The notes beneath the pieces were generated by a model. It did not search any database. It saw only the letters and a program-made list of their open reading frames with translations, and was not told the origin of the DNA. Source: Nonomuraea turcica (GTDB taxonomy: Bacteria > Actinomycetota > Actinomycetes > Streptosporangiales > Streptosporangiaceae). From it: DNA of 64,000 nucleotides. Both the position numbers and the translations under genes were made by a program. The stretch spans positions 310,001 to 374,000 of the forward strand of contig NZ_JAUZQF010000006.1 of NCBI RefSeq assembly GCF_030718205.1, read 5' to 3'. Each line of letters begins with the position of its first letter. The first letter of the stretch is position 1. Shown here piece after piece: positions 38,934 through 48,700 of this stretch.

Positions 38934-39548
38934 ATGGTTGAGCCCTCCGCGCGCCCCAAGCGCCGCGCCGATGCCGAGCGCAGCATCGCCCGCATCGTGG
39001 CCGCGGCGCGCACGCTGCTGAGTTCGGACCCGAACGCGAAGACGGACGACATCGCGAAGGCTGCGGGTGTGGGGCGGATGACCCTGTATGGGCACTTCGC
39101 CACCCGAGCCGAGCTCATCGATGCAGCGCTCGTGGAGGCGCTGAGAGTCGGCGACGCGATCCTGTCGTCGGTCGATCTGTCAGGAAACGCCCGTGAGGCC
39201 ATGAGCCGCCTGCTGGCGTCGAGCTGGCAGGTCGTGGCCGAGTCCGCGGCGCTGCTGTCGGCGGCCGAGGAAGTCCTTCCCGCGGGACGGGTCCGTGATC
39301 TGCACGAGGAGCCCGTCCGGCGCATGACCGAACTCATCCGCCGCGGCCAGGAGCAAGGTGTGTTCCGGACCGACATGCCCACAACGTGGCTGGTCAACCT
39401 CGTCCACTACATCCTGCATGGAGCGGCTTCCGAGGTGCGCGCGGGGCGCTTGAACCCGGAGGAGGCCGCAGACGTGGTGGCCAAATCCGTGCAATCAGTG
39501 TTGAGCGTCCCCCGCAGCGAACATCCGGCCGTCAACGTCGGGGTCTGA
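38934..39548 (+). CDS. TetR/AcrR-family transcriptional regulator
   Basis: 204 residues. The N-terminal helix-turn-helix (KTDDIAKAAGVGRMTLYGHF) is followed by an alpha-helical ligand domain. It sits divergently 88 bp from the DHA2 pump and presumably represses both genes until it binds the pump substrate. Confidence 0.87.
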   Translation: MVEPSARPKRRADAERSIARIVAAARTLLSSDPNAKTDDIAKAAGVGRMTLYGHFATRAELIDAALVEALRVGDAILSSVDLSGNAREAMSRLLASSWQVVAESAALLSAAEEVLPAGRVRDLHEEPVRRMTELIRRGQEQGVFRTDMPTTWLVNLVHYILHGAASEVRAGRLNPEEAADVVAKSVQSVLSVPRSEHPAVNVGV

Positions 39549-39700
39549 GCAGAGCGGCGAGCTCGGTGTCGACGGCGCCGAGGCGTTGATCGGGGTCACG
39601 CTGCTGCTCGTAGGCGCGGAGACGGCCCCGTGGCGGGCCCGCCGACGAGACGCAAAAACGCGTTGCCGTAGATGTTCTCGAACCGTATGGTTTTGCGCTC

Positions 39701-40927
39701 GTGGTCACAATGGTGGAGCGAGTCCTGCCTGCCCGGCTGGGGACAGGATTTCGGTGGTTGCTGGCCTCGAGCTGGCTGACAAATCTCGGTGATGGGGTCG
39801 CGGCCGCCGCGGGCCCACTGCTGATCGCGACGTTGACTCGCGACCCGCTGATGATTTCGCTGTCGGCCCTGGTGGGCTGGGCACCGCCGCTGCTGTTCAG
39901 CCTGTATGCGGGCGTGCTGTCGGATCGGTACAACCGGCGCAGGATCGTGCTCGTCGCGAACGCGGTGCGGGCCGTGGTGCTGGCGGCGCTCGTCGCGCTC
40001 ATGGTGACCGGCACCGTGACCGTGGCGACGGCGCTGCTGGCGCTCACGCTCCGGTCCGTCGCCGAGGTGTTCGCCGACAACGCGACGGCCACCCTGACGC
40101 CCATGATGGTCGGCAAGGACGATCTCGTCATCGCCAACGCCCGCTTGGGCACGGGGTTCATCACGCTCAATCAGCTCGCCGGGCCGCCGATCGGCGCGGC
40201 ACTGTTCGGCCTGGGCTTGACCTGGCCGTTCGCGGGTCAGCTGCTCCTGGTGGTGGCGGGGATCGTCCTGGTCTCCCGGATCACGTTGCCGCCGCACGGC
40301 CGACAGGCCGACGATCTCAGGCCTAATACCGTACGGGAACTGATCGCCGGGTTCAGCTGGACCATCCGGCACGCAGCGGTCCGCACGCTGGCGCTCACCA
40401 TCCTGATCTTCAACTTCACGTTCGGCGCGGCCTGGTCGGTTCTCGTCCTCTACACCCAGGAGCAGCTCGGCCTCGGCGCCTTGGGCTTCGGTCTGATGAC
40501 CACCATCGGCGGAGTCGGCGGCTTGATCGGCACCGGCCTGTACGGGGTCATCACCCGCAGGGTGAGCCTCGGCGCCCTGATGCGGATCGGGCTCATCATC
40601 GAAACGCTCACTCACCTGGGCTTGGCCCTGACCCATTCGCCATGGGTGGCCGGGGGCATCTTCCTGGTTTTCGGCGCGCACGCGTTCATCTGGGGCACGA
40701 CCTCGGTCACCATCCGCCAGCGCGCGGTCCCGCGCGACCTGCAGGGCCGGGTGGGCAGCGTCAATACCGTCTGCGTCTACGCCGGTCTGGTGGTCGGCTC
40801 GTTGATCGGCGGTGTCCTGGCGACCCGCTTCGGTGTCGCGGCGCCCTTCTGGTTCGCCTTCGCCGGCTCCGCGGTGTTCGTGGTGCTGCTGTGGCGGCAG
40901 CTCATGCTCATCGCCCACGACGACTGA
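39701..40927 (+). CDS. MFS transporter (EntS-like, 12 helices)
   Basis: 408 residues starting at GTG, or at ATG 39710 three codons later; no strong ribosome binding site is seen. The opening LPARLGTGFRWLLASSWLTN, LYAGVLSDRYNRRRIVLVAN and the later RGRVGSVNTVCVYAG-like segment match the EntS/macrolide-exporter group. The substrate is unknown. It faces the ExeM-type nuclease gene across a bidirectional terminator. Confidence 0.82.
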   Translation: MVTMVERVLPARLGTGFRWLLASSWLTNLGDGVAAAAGPLLIATLTRDPLMISLSALVGWAPPLLFSLYAGVLSDRYNRRRIVLVANAVRAVVLAALVALMVTGTVTVATALLALTLRSVAEVFADNATATLTPMMVGKDDLVIANARLGTGFITLNQLAGPPIGAALFGLGLTWPFAGQLLLVVAGIVLVSRITLPPHGRQADDLRPNTVRELIAGFSWTIRHAAVRTLALTILIFNFTFGAAWSVLVLYTQEQLGLGALGFGLMTTIGGVGGLIGTGLYGVITRRVSLGALMRIGLIIETLTHLGLALTHSPWVAGGIFLVFGAHAFIWGTTSVTIRQRAVPRDLQGRVGSVNTVCVYAGLVVGSLIGGVLATRFGVAAPFWFAFAGSAVFVVLLWRQLMLIAHDD

Positions 40928-40947
40928 GATGTTCGGTCCTCGGCTGC

Positions 40948-40980
40948 CGTGGCCGCGGCAGGGGTGCCGCCGCGGCCACG
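40948..40980. terminator. Bidirectional terminator between MFS and nuclease genes
   Basis: An 11-bp stem CGTGGCCGCGG / CCGCGGCCACG (40948-40958, 40970-40980) lies between convergent genes. Confidence 0.7.
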
Positions 40981-40987
40981 TGGGGGT

Positions 40988-43342
40988 TCAGAGCTTCAGG
41001 CCCACCAGCAGCGGGTCGTGGTCGGAGGAGCGGAACGGGTCGGGCGCGTACAGGTAGGGCGGGTTGTACTCGGTGTTGTAGTCCATGAACCTGCCCTCGT
41101 CGGCGTTCACGTGCCAGATGGTGACGCCGGTCACCAGCTTGCGCGCGCCCCTGTCGGCCAGCGCATGGTCGAGCTCACCGGACAGGGCGTCGAAGACGTA
41201 GCTGTAGCGGTCGTCCTTCTTGATGTACTTCTTGCTCAGGCTGGTCAGCCCGGCGTCCTCGAAGGCGTGGATCGGGTCCTCCTCGCCGTAGGCGTTGATG
41301 TCGCCGAGGACGAGCGCGTTCTTCAACCGGAGGTGGTCGATCAGGGCCAGCACCGCCTTGGCCTGCTTGACGCGCTTGGCGTTGTAGCAGCTCTGTCCGT
41401 CGCCCTGGTCGGCGTCGTCACCGGAGGCCGGACCGTCGACGTCGGTGCAGCCCTTGGACTTGAAGTGGTTCACCAGCACCGTGAACGTCTCGCCCGTCCC
41501 GTCTGCCTTGCCGAAGGTCTGCACCAGCGGCGGCCGGTTGAAGAGGGGATCGGACGACGACCGCGCCGGGCCGATCGGGGTGACCTTGCCCGGCTGATAG
41601 ATCAGCGCGGTCTGGATGAGGTCGGTGCCCGGGTTGGGGTGCGTGATCGCCTTGTACGTGCCGGCGCCGGCCTTGGCATTGAGCGCGTCGACCAGGGCGT
41701 TGAGCGCCACGTCGTTGTTGCGTTCGACCTCCATCAGCCCGGCCACGGCGGGGTTGAGGGTCGTGATGGTGGCGACCAGCTTGGCGAGCTGGCGGTCCCG
41801 CTCGGCGGCGGTGGTGGCGCCGCGGGAGCCGAGCGTGGTGAACCAGTTGAGGGTGTTGAGGCTGGCCACCTGGACGTTGCCGCCGACCTTCGCAGGCCTG
41901 GTGGGACGGGGGTTGTCCGCGGTGAAGACCACAGGCTCGGTCGGCTGGACGCGGTAGACGTCGAAGCCGTAGGTGAGGATGCCGGTCAGGTCCTCCACCT
42001 CGTCGCCGAGCCGGACGGTGTTCGAGCCCTTCGTGTGGTACGGCAGCGTGGGCGGGTTCTGCACGCTGGAGCCGTCATCGAGCAGGATCGTGCGCCGGGC
42101 GTCCTTGTCGGTGTTCACGCCCTTGCGGTCGGTCGGCTGCCACAGCCGGCTGCCCGCGGCGAGGGTGATCTCGCCGTACCGGGCCAGGTTGTAGGTCTCG
42201 GAGACGGCGAGGTCGGTGCGGAAGGTCACGAGCATGCTCTCGTAGCGCTCGAAGCCGACGCCGTTCTCGAGTGGCAGCTTCACCTTGGTCGGCTTGGTCG
42301 TGCCGGTGCCGCAGACGTTCACCGCGGTGGCCGGCGAGATCTCGGTGAGACCGTTGTACTCGATCGTCTTGCCGGAGACGAGCACCCGGTCGCTGGTCTT
42401 GACCGGCGTGGAGGAGTACACGAACAGGCCTTCGGAGGTCGCCGGGTCGGCGTCCGGCGTGAGGGCCTGGACGTAGAAGCCGCCGAGCCTGCCCGAGCCC
42501 TGGAAGGAGGCGGTGACGATGCCCTCGACCCGGACGTTCTGGCCCTGGACCGGGCTGGTCTCGCCGCTGCCCTGCACTTGTGAGATCTGGTGCGTGGGCG
42601 GGGTGTCGCAGCTCTCAGTGGGTGTGGGGGTCGGCGTCACGGTCGGTGTGGCCGTCGGGGACGGGGACGGGTCGCTGCCGCCGCACGGGGCCGCGGTGGT
42701 GGCGCTGTTGCGTGGTGCGGGGGCCGCGGTCTCGAAGTCGGCGCCGTTGTCGTCGGTGTCGGCGCAGCCGCCGCTCTTGCGGAACGCGCCGGTGGTGTTG
42801 GTGAGTGCGGGGGCGGGGGAGCCCTCGAAGAAGTTCGCGCCGCCGTACCCGACCAGGTCCGCGAGGAGCGCGAGCTGTTCGTCGGAGCATGGGGCGGAGG
42901 AGCCGTTGCAGGCCAGGCCGTCGGCCGAGCGGACGAGTGCCACCTTGCCCGCGGTGCCGCTCATGTTGATGGAGCCGACGCTGTCGGGCTGGGGGAGAGC
43001 GCCGCTGGGGTTGGTGCCCGCCGCGAGCTGTACGAGGTGGTACTGGCCGGGAGCGAGGGTGCCGGAGAGGTTGGTCTTGTTGGCGGCGAAGTTCCCGGTG
43101 CCGCCGGCGCTGGTGTACTGCACGGACCAGCCGTCCAGCGGCACGGGGGCGCCGCTTCGGTTGAACAGCTCGACGTAGTCGTTTGATAACGGGGCGCCGG
43201 AGTTGCCGCCTCCGCCGTACACCTGACTGATGACCACGGTTCCGGGGACCGCGGCCACGGAGGGGGAGGAAAGGGCGGCGATCGAGCCGACGAGGACGCC
43301 GGCCGTCACGAGGATCGCCTGGATCCGGGACCTAGCATGCAT
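40988..43342 (-). CDS. Secreted ExeM/NucH-family extracellular endonuclease with lamin-tail domain
   Basis: 784 residues with a Sec signal peptide (about 1-31, ending SSPSVAA). Next comes an LTD (lamin tail) domain (about 35-200: VVISQVYGGGGNSGAPLSND, YVELFNRSG). A Thr/Pro-rich linker (SPTATPTVTPTPTPT) and an OB-like ExeM N-terminal region (VQGQNVRVEGIVTASF) follow. The C-terminal endonuclease/exonuclease/phosphatase domain has GLMEVERNND, VNHFKSKG, LGDINAYGEEDP and SSDHDPLLVGL with its catalytic His/Asp/Asn residues. It likely degrades environmental DNA. No cell-wall anchor is visible. A domain search would confirm borders. Confidence 0.9.
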   Translation of the reverse strand: MHARSRIQAILVTAGVLVGSIAALSSPSVAAVPGTVVISQVYGGGGNSGAPLSNDYVELFNRSGAPVPLDGWSVQYTSAGGTGNFAANKTNLSGTLAPGQYHLVQLAAGTNPSGALPQPDSVGSINMSGTAGKVALVRSADGLACNGSSAPCSDEQLALLADLVGYGGANFFEGSPAPALTNTTGAFRKSGGCADTDDNGADFETAAPAPRNSATTAAPCGGSDPSPSPTATPTVTPTPTPTESCDTPPTHQISQVQGSGETSPVQGQNVRVEGIVTASFQGSGRLGGFYVQALTPDADPATSEGLFVYSSTPVKTSDRVLVSGKTIEYNGLTEISPATAVNVCGTGTTKPTKVKLPLENGVGFERYESMLVTFRTDLAVSETYNLARYGEITLAAGSRLWQPTDRKGVNTDKDARRTILLDDGSSVQNPPTLPYHTKGSNTVRLGDEVEDLTGILTYGFDVYRVQPTEPVVFTADNPRPTRPAKVGGNVQVASLNTLNWFTTLGSRGATTAAERDRQLAKLVATITTLNPAVAGLMEVERNNDVALNALVDALNAKAGAGTYKAITHPNPGTDLIQTALIYQPGKVTPIGPARSSSDPLFNRPPLVQTFGKADGTGETFTVLVNHFKSKGCTDVDGPASGDDADQGDGQSCYNAKRVKQAKAVLALIDHLRLKNALVLGDINAYGEEDPIHAFEDAGLTSLSKKYIKKDDRYSYVFDALSGELDHALADRGARKLVTGVTIWHVNADEGRFMDYNTEYNPPYLYAPDPFRSSDHDPLLVGLKL

Positions 43343-43468
43343 GCCGGGCAGCGTAAACCGACAAAAGCCGAATGCACTGTATTAAGCATGGACAGGTCAT
43401 GAAATTTCAGACCATAAACCTGGCCTTGAGAGCACGCTGCGGGTGGTGCGGCCGCAGAGTCCGGGCTG

Positions 43469-44749
43469 TCAGTGGAGCGGGCGTGGGAGGCGGATGGTGA
43501 CGATCCGGCTGGACACGCCGCTACTCACCAGCCGGCCGTCCGCGCCGAACTCGCCGACCCCGAAGTCGTTGTCGTTGGCCACGACGAGCGTGCGCGGGTC
43601 GAGCAGGGCGATGCCCTCGACCTTGCCGGGCAGCGTGGGGGCGACCTCGGACAGGTTGGCGACGAGCGACTTGGCCGGGAGCTTGACGGCCGGCGGGCTG
43701 GTCAGCGCCTCCAGCGACGGCGTGGTGGCCGGGTCGTCGTATGGTCCGGCCAGCAGGTTGGTCGCCTTCGCCAGGTCGATCTGGTAGATCCGGGCGACGT
43801 TGTCGGTACGCTCGTCGACCAGCAGTCGGCGGCCGCTCACGTGCGCCAGGCCAGAGATCTTCATCTCGCTCTGGTCGCCGTTCACCTTCGGGTCGAAGGC
43901 AGTGACGTCCTCGAATCGGTAGGCGTACTCTCCGGTCACCTTCTCGGCCCGGATGCTGAAGGTGAGGATGCGGGCGATGCGGGAGGATTTGGCCGTCTTG
44001 GTGTCCGGGTTCGCCAGCGGGCTCTGCACCGCGAGGTAGAGGGTGTCGCCGTCGATCGCCAGCCCCTCGAAGCCGCGATTCTGCTGACGGGAGGCGAGAA
44101 TGGCTGGCAGCGTCTCCTTGACCGGGTAGTCGGCGTCGGTGAGCTTGAGCCCCTTCGGAACGTGCCGTGCCAGCACCCGGCCCCGCTCGGAGACGCGCAG
44201 CAGCGACGGGCCGTACTCGTCGACCAGCCAGAAGTCGCCGCGCGAGGTGCGCACGATCTCCTCGGTGTCCACCCCGCTCGGGTTGTACGGCAGCGCGGTC
44301 CGGCCGTTCCAGGTGTAAGGCTTCTCGTCGTGGCCTGCCTGGTTGCTCAACCCGGTGATCGGCCTGCCGGAGCTGCCGACCAGTGGCACGTACTTCTTGA
44401 TCTCGACGCCGAACCGGGTCGCCACCTGCACGATCGCCGGATCGAACTCGGGGATCGCGAACGTGCGGCGCTTCTCCCCGTCCACCGTGACCTGCCCGTT
44501 GGGCCCCCGGTCGGTGACCATCCAGTAGTCGCCGCGGCGCCCGGCCGGGAACAGGCCGCTGCCGAGCCCGCCCAACTCGACCCCGCGATCGTCGACGATG
44601 GACCCCTGCAGGTCGCCCAAGGGGACGGGCGGAATCCTCACATCCTTGACGACCACGGGCCGCTGCGCAGGCTGGGCCGAGGCGGCGTGCGGAACGGCGA
44701 TCGTCGTGGCGGCAGTGATCGCCAAAGCCGCGAGGATGCGACGGTGCAT
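43469..44749 (-). CDS. Secreted esterase-like phytase-family protein
   Basis: 426 residues from the ATG at 44749 (AAAGG seven bases before it); an ATG five codons upstream is possible. A signal peptide ends AASAQ. The rest has the phytase-like beta-propeller pattern: ELGGLGSGLFPAGRRGDYWM, VTDRGPNGQV, FWLVDEYGPSLLRVSERG and NRGFEGLAIDGDTLYLAVQS. This family is annotated as esterase-like activity of phytase; many members may hydrolyse phosphate esters. It lies next to the secreted nuclease, so both could serve phosphate acquisition, which is inference. Confidence 0.82.
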   Translation of the reverse strand: MHRRILAALAITAATTIAVPHAASAQPAQRPVVVKDVRIPPVPLGDLQGSIVDDRGVELGGLGSGLFPAGRRGDYWMVTDRGPNGQVTVDGEKRRTFAIPEFDPAIVQVATRFGVEIKKYVPLVGSSGRPITGLSNQAGHDEKPYTWNGRTALPYNPSGVDTEEIVRTSRGDFWLVDEYGPSLLRVSERGRVLARHVPKGLKLTDADYPVKETLPAILASRQQNRGFEGLAIDGDTLYLAVQSPLANPDTKTAKSSRIARILTFSIRAEKVTGEYAYRFEDVTAFDPKVNGDQSEMKISGLAHVSGRRLLVDERTDNVARIYQIDLAKATNLLAGPYDDPATTPSLEALTSPPAVKLPAKSLVANLSEVAPTLPGKVEGIALLDPRTLVVANDNDFGVGEFGADGRLVSSGVSSRIVTIRLPRPLH

Positions 44750-44884
44750 GGCCTGGCCTTTCATCGGCGATCACGAGCATCTCAACACTATTGACCTCAA
44801 ACGACCACATATTGAAGCGCCGATGAACCCTGACCGTCAGGCCCAGGAGATGCGAGATGCGCTGAAACCTTACGATGGCCGGTC

Positions 44885-45721
44885 ATGGGAACGGATTGGG
44901 TGCCGGCGGCGGTACGCGACCGCACCGACTCCGTCGAGCTCCAGCAGGTGGCCCACACCCATGCCACACTCAGCCATGCACTCCGTACGCAGGACAGGAA
45001 TGACGACGCTTTGCGGGTGTGGAGGGAAGTGGACGAGCGGCTGCGCGGCTTGTTGATCCTCGACACCGACGCGGATGGCGGGTGGCCGAGTCACCGCGTG
45101 GCAGTCATCGGTGACAATCCCCTGTTCCCGCCCGAGTGGCGCCGGGCCGCCTGGTCGACGCTGCTGCCGGACCGGCTGGCGGCCTGGTCGGCCCGATGGC
45201 GGCACTGGTACGACGCGGTCATGGCCGGCCAGTTCCGTCACTACCTGCACCGGCTGCGCACCTGGGAGGCGAGCCGGGAGCTTGCGCACTTCCAGACCGA
45301 GCTGATTGCGGCAGCGCGCGCCACCGAGGGCCGTACGAACGCCTGGACCCGCAAACCCGCATTCCTGGAGGCCCGGCAGCTCGTGTTCGCCCTGCCGGCC
45401 TCGCCCGTCCTCGCTGCTCCCGGCCCGCCCCCGGACACTCCCGGCGACGACCGGGCGATCCCCGCCCAAGCCGCCGACGCGGAGGCCGTGACAGAGCACT
45501 CCGCTCTGCTGGAGCAGGCCGCCCGCGCGTTCAGCCGTACGGTGCCGGGCCCCTTCAAGGGCAACCCCCACTGGTCGCCGGCCGGAGAAGAGCCCGTGCC
45601 CGATACCTGTGGTGCCGGTCCGTGGTCCGGCACCACAGCCGATGTTCTCCCCGTACGGGCTAGCGCGCCCGCGTGTAGGAGATGCGCGGGGCCTCAGGGG
45701 CGGTCATGCCGTTCCCGATGA
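44885..45721 (+). CDS. Hypothetical protein, probably with altered 3' end
   Basis: 278 residues from ATG. The first ~240 residues look like a real protein: amphipathic helices, TPR-like spacing in LSHALRTQDRNDDALRVWRE, then WRRAAWSTLLPDRLAAW. I recognise no family. The last ~20 codons run antisense into the pectinolytic gene, overlapping it by 62 bp, and turn Cys/Arg-rich. That suggests the natural stop was lost and the end is read-through. It is not divergent from a known regulator. Confidence 0.5.
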   Translation: MGTDWVPAAVRDRTDSVELQQVAHTHATLSHALRTQDRNDDALRVWREVDERLRGLLILDTDADGGWPSHRVAVIGDNPLFPPEWRRAAWSTLLPDRLAAWSARWRHWYDAVMAGQFRHYLHRLRTWEASRELAHFQTELIAAARATEGRTNAWTRKPAFLEARQLVFALPASPVLAAPGPPPDTPGDDRAIPAQAADAEAVTEHSALLEQAARAFSRTVPGPFKGNPHWSPAGEEPVPDTCGAGPWSGTTADVLPVRASAPACRRCAGPQGRSCRSR

Positions 45722-48700
45722 AGAAGCCCGCCTGCGGCGGCTGGTTGTAGCCGACGTTCTGCCACGCCACCGAGAGCCGGTAGACCGGGTCGTGCATCAG
45801 CGTGGGAATTCTGAGGTCGGTCACGTCGACGGTCGTGTAGAGGCGCAGCTTGGTGCTGTCCTCGGACCGCCAGATGATCTCCTCCCGCCAGTCGCCGACC
45901 AGGTCGGCCTGAAGCGTCGGCGTCCCCTTGGTGGAGTTGTTCGAGTAGGTGCCCTCCGCACGGAGGATCTCCTTGCTCGTCGTGCCGTCCCACTTGGAGA
46001 TCGTGCCCACGCCGACGCCCTTGGCCTGGTCGTAGGTGTGGTCGACGATCTCGCGCAGCGGGTCGCCGTCCCACCAGGCGAGGAAGTTCGCCGCCGGGAT
46101 CGACTGCCCGAGCAGCTCGCCAGAGGCGGAGCGGAGCTCACCCTGGCTGGAGTTCCATTCGCCCGTCGCGGTGACCGCCCATGCCTCGGCGCCCGGGTGC
46201 TTGGGGTCGATGTCGGCGGAAGCGGCGCGGCCGGTGTCCTTCGTGGCGGGCATCGACCACAGCACCTCGCCGGTGTCGGCGTCCCTGAAGGTGGCGCCGC
46301 GGTTGCCGCTGGAGCCCATGTCCTCGTGGGCCGCGAACACCTCGTAGCCGGGCCGGCTCGGGTCCAGGTCGGTGACGTGCAGCGCGTCGCCGTGACCCAG
46401 GCGGGTGCTGTACAGGCCCTCACCGTCGTCGTCGACGGCCATCGAGCCGAACACGATCTCGTCCTTCTGGTCGCCGTCGAGGTCCAGGACGGACAGGTTG
46501 TGGTTGCCCTGGCCCGCGTACGCACTGTTGCCGGAGGTGTTCGAGTCGAAGACCCACCGCTGCTTCAGGTCCTTGCCGTCGAAGTCATAGGCGGCCAGGA
46601 CGGTACGCGTGTAGTAACCGCGGCTGAAGACCACCGACGGGTGCTCGCCGTCGAGGTAGGCGACGGCCGCGAGGAACCGGTCCACGCGGTTGCCGTACGC
46701 GTCGCCCCACGCCGCCACGTCGCCGCGCGGCGGGGTGTAGTCGACGGTGTCGATCGCCTTGCCGGTGTTCCCTTCGAAGACCGTCAGGTACTCGGGACCC
46801 GACAGCACGTACCCGCTGGAGTTGCGGTAGTCCCTGCTGGGGTTGCCGAGGACGGTGCCCGCGGCGTCGACGGTGCCGTCGGCGGTCTTCATGACCACCT
46901 CCGACCTGCCGTCGCCGTCGAGGTCGTAGACCATCAGCTGGGTGTAGTGGGCTCCCGCGCGGATGTTCCTGCCGAGCGAGATCCGCCACTTCCGCTTGCC
47001 GGCCATCGTGTACGCGTCCACGTAGACGAGCCCGGTGTAGCCGGCCTGGGAGTTGTCCTTGGCGTTGCTCGGGTTCCAGATGAGGACCAGGTCGAGCTCG
47101 CCGTCGCCGTCCAGGTCGCCGACCGAGGCGTCGCCCGCGCTGTAGGTGTGGGGCTGGCCGTCCTTGGTGTAGTCGTCGGCCGGCTTGTCCAGCGGGATCT
47201 CCGTGTACGGCTGACTCCACACCCCGAACTCGGCCGTCGGGTCGCCGCCCACGGGGACCACCCGATAGACGGATTGTGCTGTCCCGTCAGGGTCGAGGTG
47301 GTTGGTGGCGCCCGTGACCTCCTTGATCTTCTTTCCGTCGCGCCAGATCTCGAACGCCTGGCCGAGGTCGTCCAGCCCGAGCAGCCGCCACCCGAGGTAG
47401 ACGCCCGAGCCGGTGGAGACGGCGACCGGCGCCCGGTTCAGGCGCTCCATCTGCCGCTTCAGCTTGGCGGCCGCCCGCGAGGCGGTCGACGGCGAGGGCT
47501 CGGAGGCGCCGCCCCTGTTGACCGCCACGATCCGGTAGTGGAAGGGGACCGTCGTGAGCACCTCGTGATCGGTGAACGACGGCTCCTGCGTGCTCCCGAT
47601 CAGCTTGTACGGACCCTTCGCCTGCTCGGCCCGCTGCACCCGGTACAGCAGTGCGCCCTCGACCCCGCTCCAGCGCAGCTCCACGCTGTTCTCCGCGACC
47701 TGGCCGAGACGGGGCGCCTGTGGCACGGCCGGCGGCGTCACCGAGGAGTCCACGGTGGCGACCTTGACCGCGGCCGAGGGCACCGACTCGTCTCCGGCGG
47801 GGTCGAGTGCGGTCACCGTGTAGTCGTAGCGGGAGCCGATCTGGGCGGTCTTGTCGGTGTAGGAGGTGTCCGTCACCTTGCCGAGCAGGGTGGGCTTCAC
47901 GTCGCCCTCCTCGGCTCGGAAGATCCGGTAGCCCGCTGCTCCGTCCGTCGCAGTCCAGCTCAGCGGGACGCTGGCGGTGATCCCGTCGAAGGCGACCGTT
48001 CCGGCGGCCAGGCCCTCGGGGGCGGTCAGGATCGGGGTGATCTCCAGGCCGTTGAGGTGGGCGGTGGTGCCCGAGACGACGACGTTCAGCTGCCCGTCGG
48101 TGACCTTGATCCCGGAGATGGCGGTCGTGGCGACGCTCCTGCTGCCGGAAACGGCGACGGCGGTGCCGCCCTCGGCGGAGATGTTCGTCCGCGCGGTGCC
48201 CAGCAGGTCGCCCACGTACGCCTTGAGGCCGTACAGGCCGTTCGGCACGTCCACCTTGAACTCGTAGGAGCCGCCGAAGTAGGCCACGAAGTCCCTGCCG
48301 AGGTCGTCCAGCGCGCTGCCGCGGTCCCGGTCGATCATGTTCGCGGAATTGGTGATCCCGAAGCCCTTCTCAGGCGTGTAGATCGTCGCCCGCGTGACTT
48401 GGGTGTACCCGGCGGCGACCGGTCCGGTGGCGGGCCCGAAGTCGTACTTGTACAGGGCGCGCTTGGTGGTGATCGTCACGGGGTCGGACGGCTCGGAGTC
48501 GCCGCGCCCGTTCACCGCCACCACGCGGAACTCGTACGTCTTGCCCTCCGCCAGGCCCGAGACCGAGGCCTGCGGGATCGCCGAGGTGGTGGCCAGGGCG
48601 CCGTCGCGGAGCACCTTGTAGACATCCGCGGACTCGGTGGCGTCCCACTTCAGCACGGCGCCCGCGTTCGAGATGCCGCCCGCGACCAGGCCGGTGGGCT

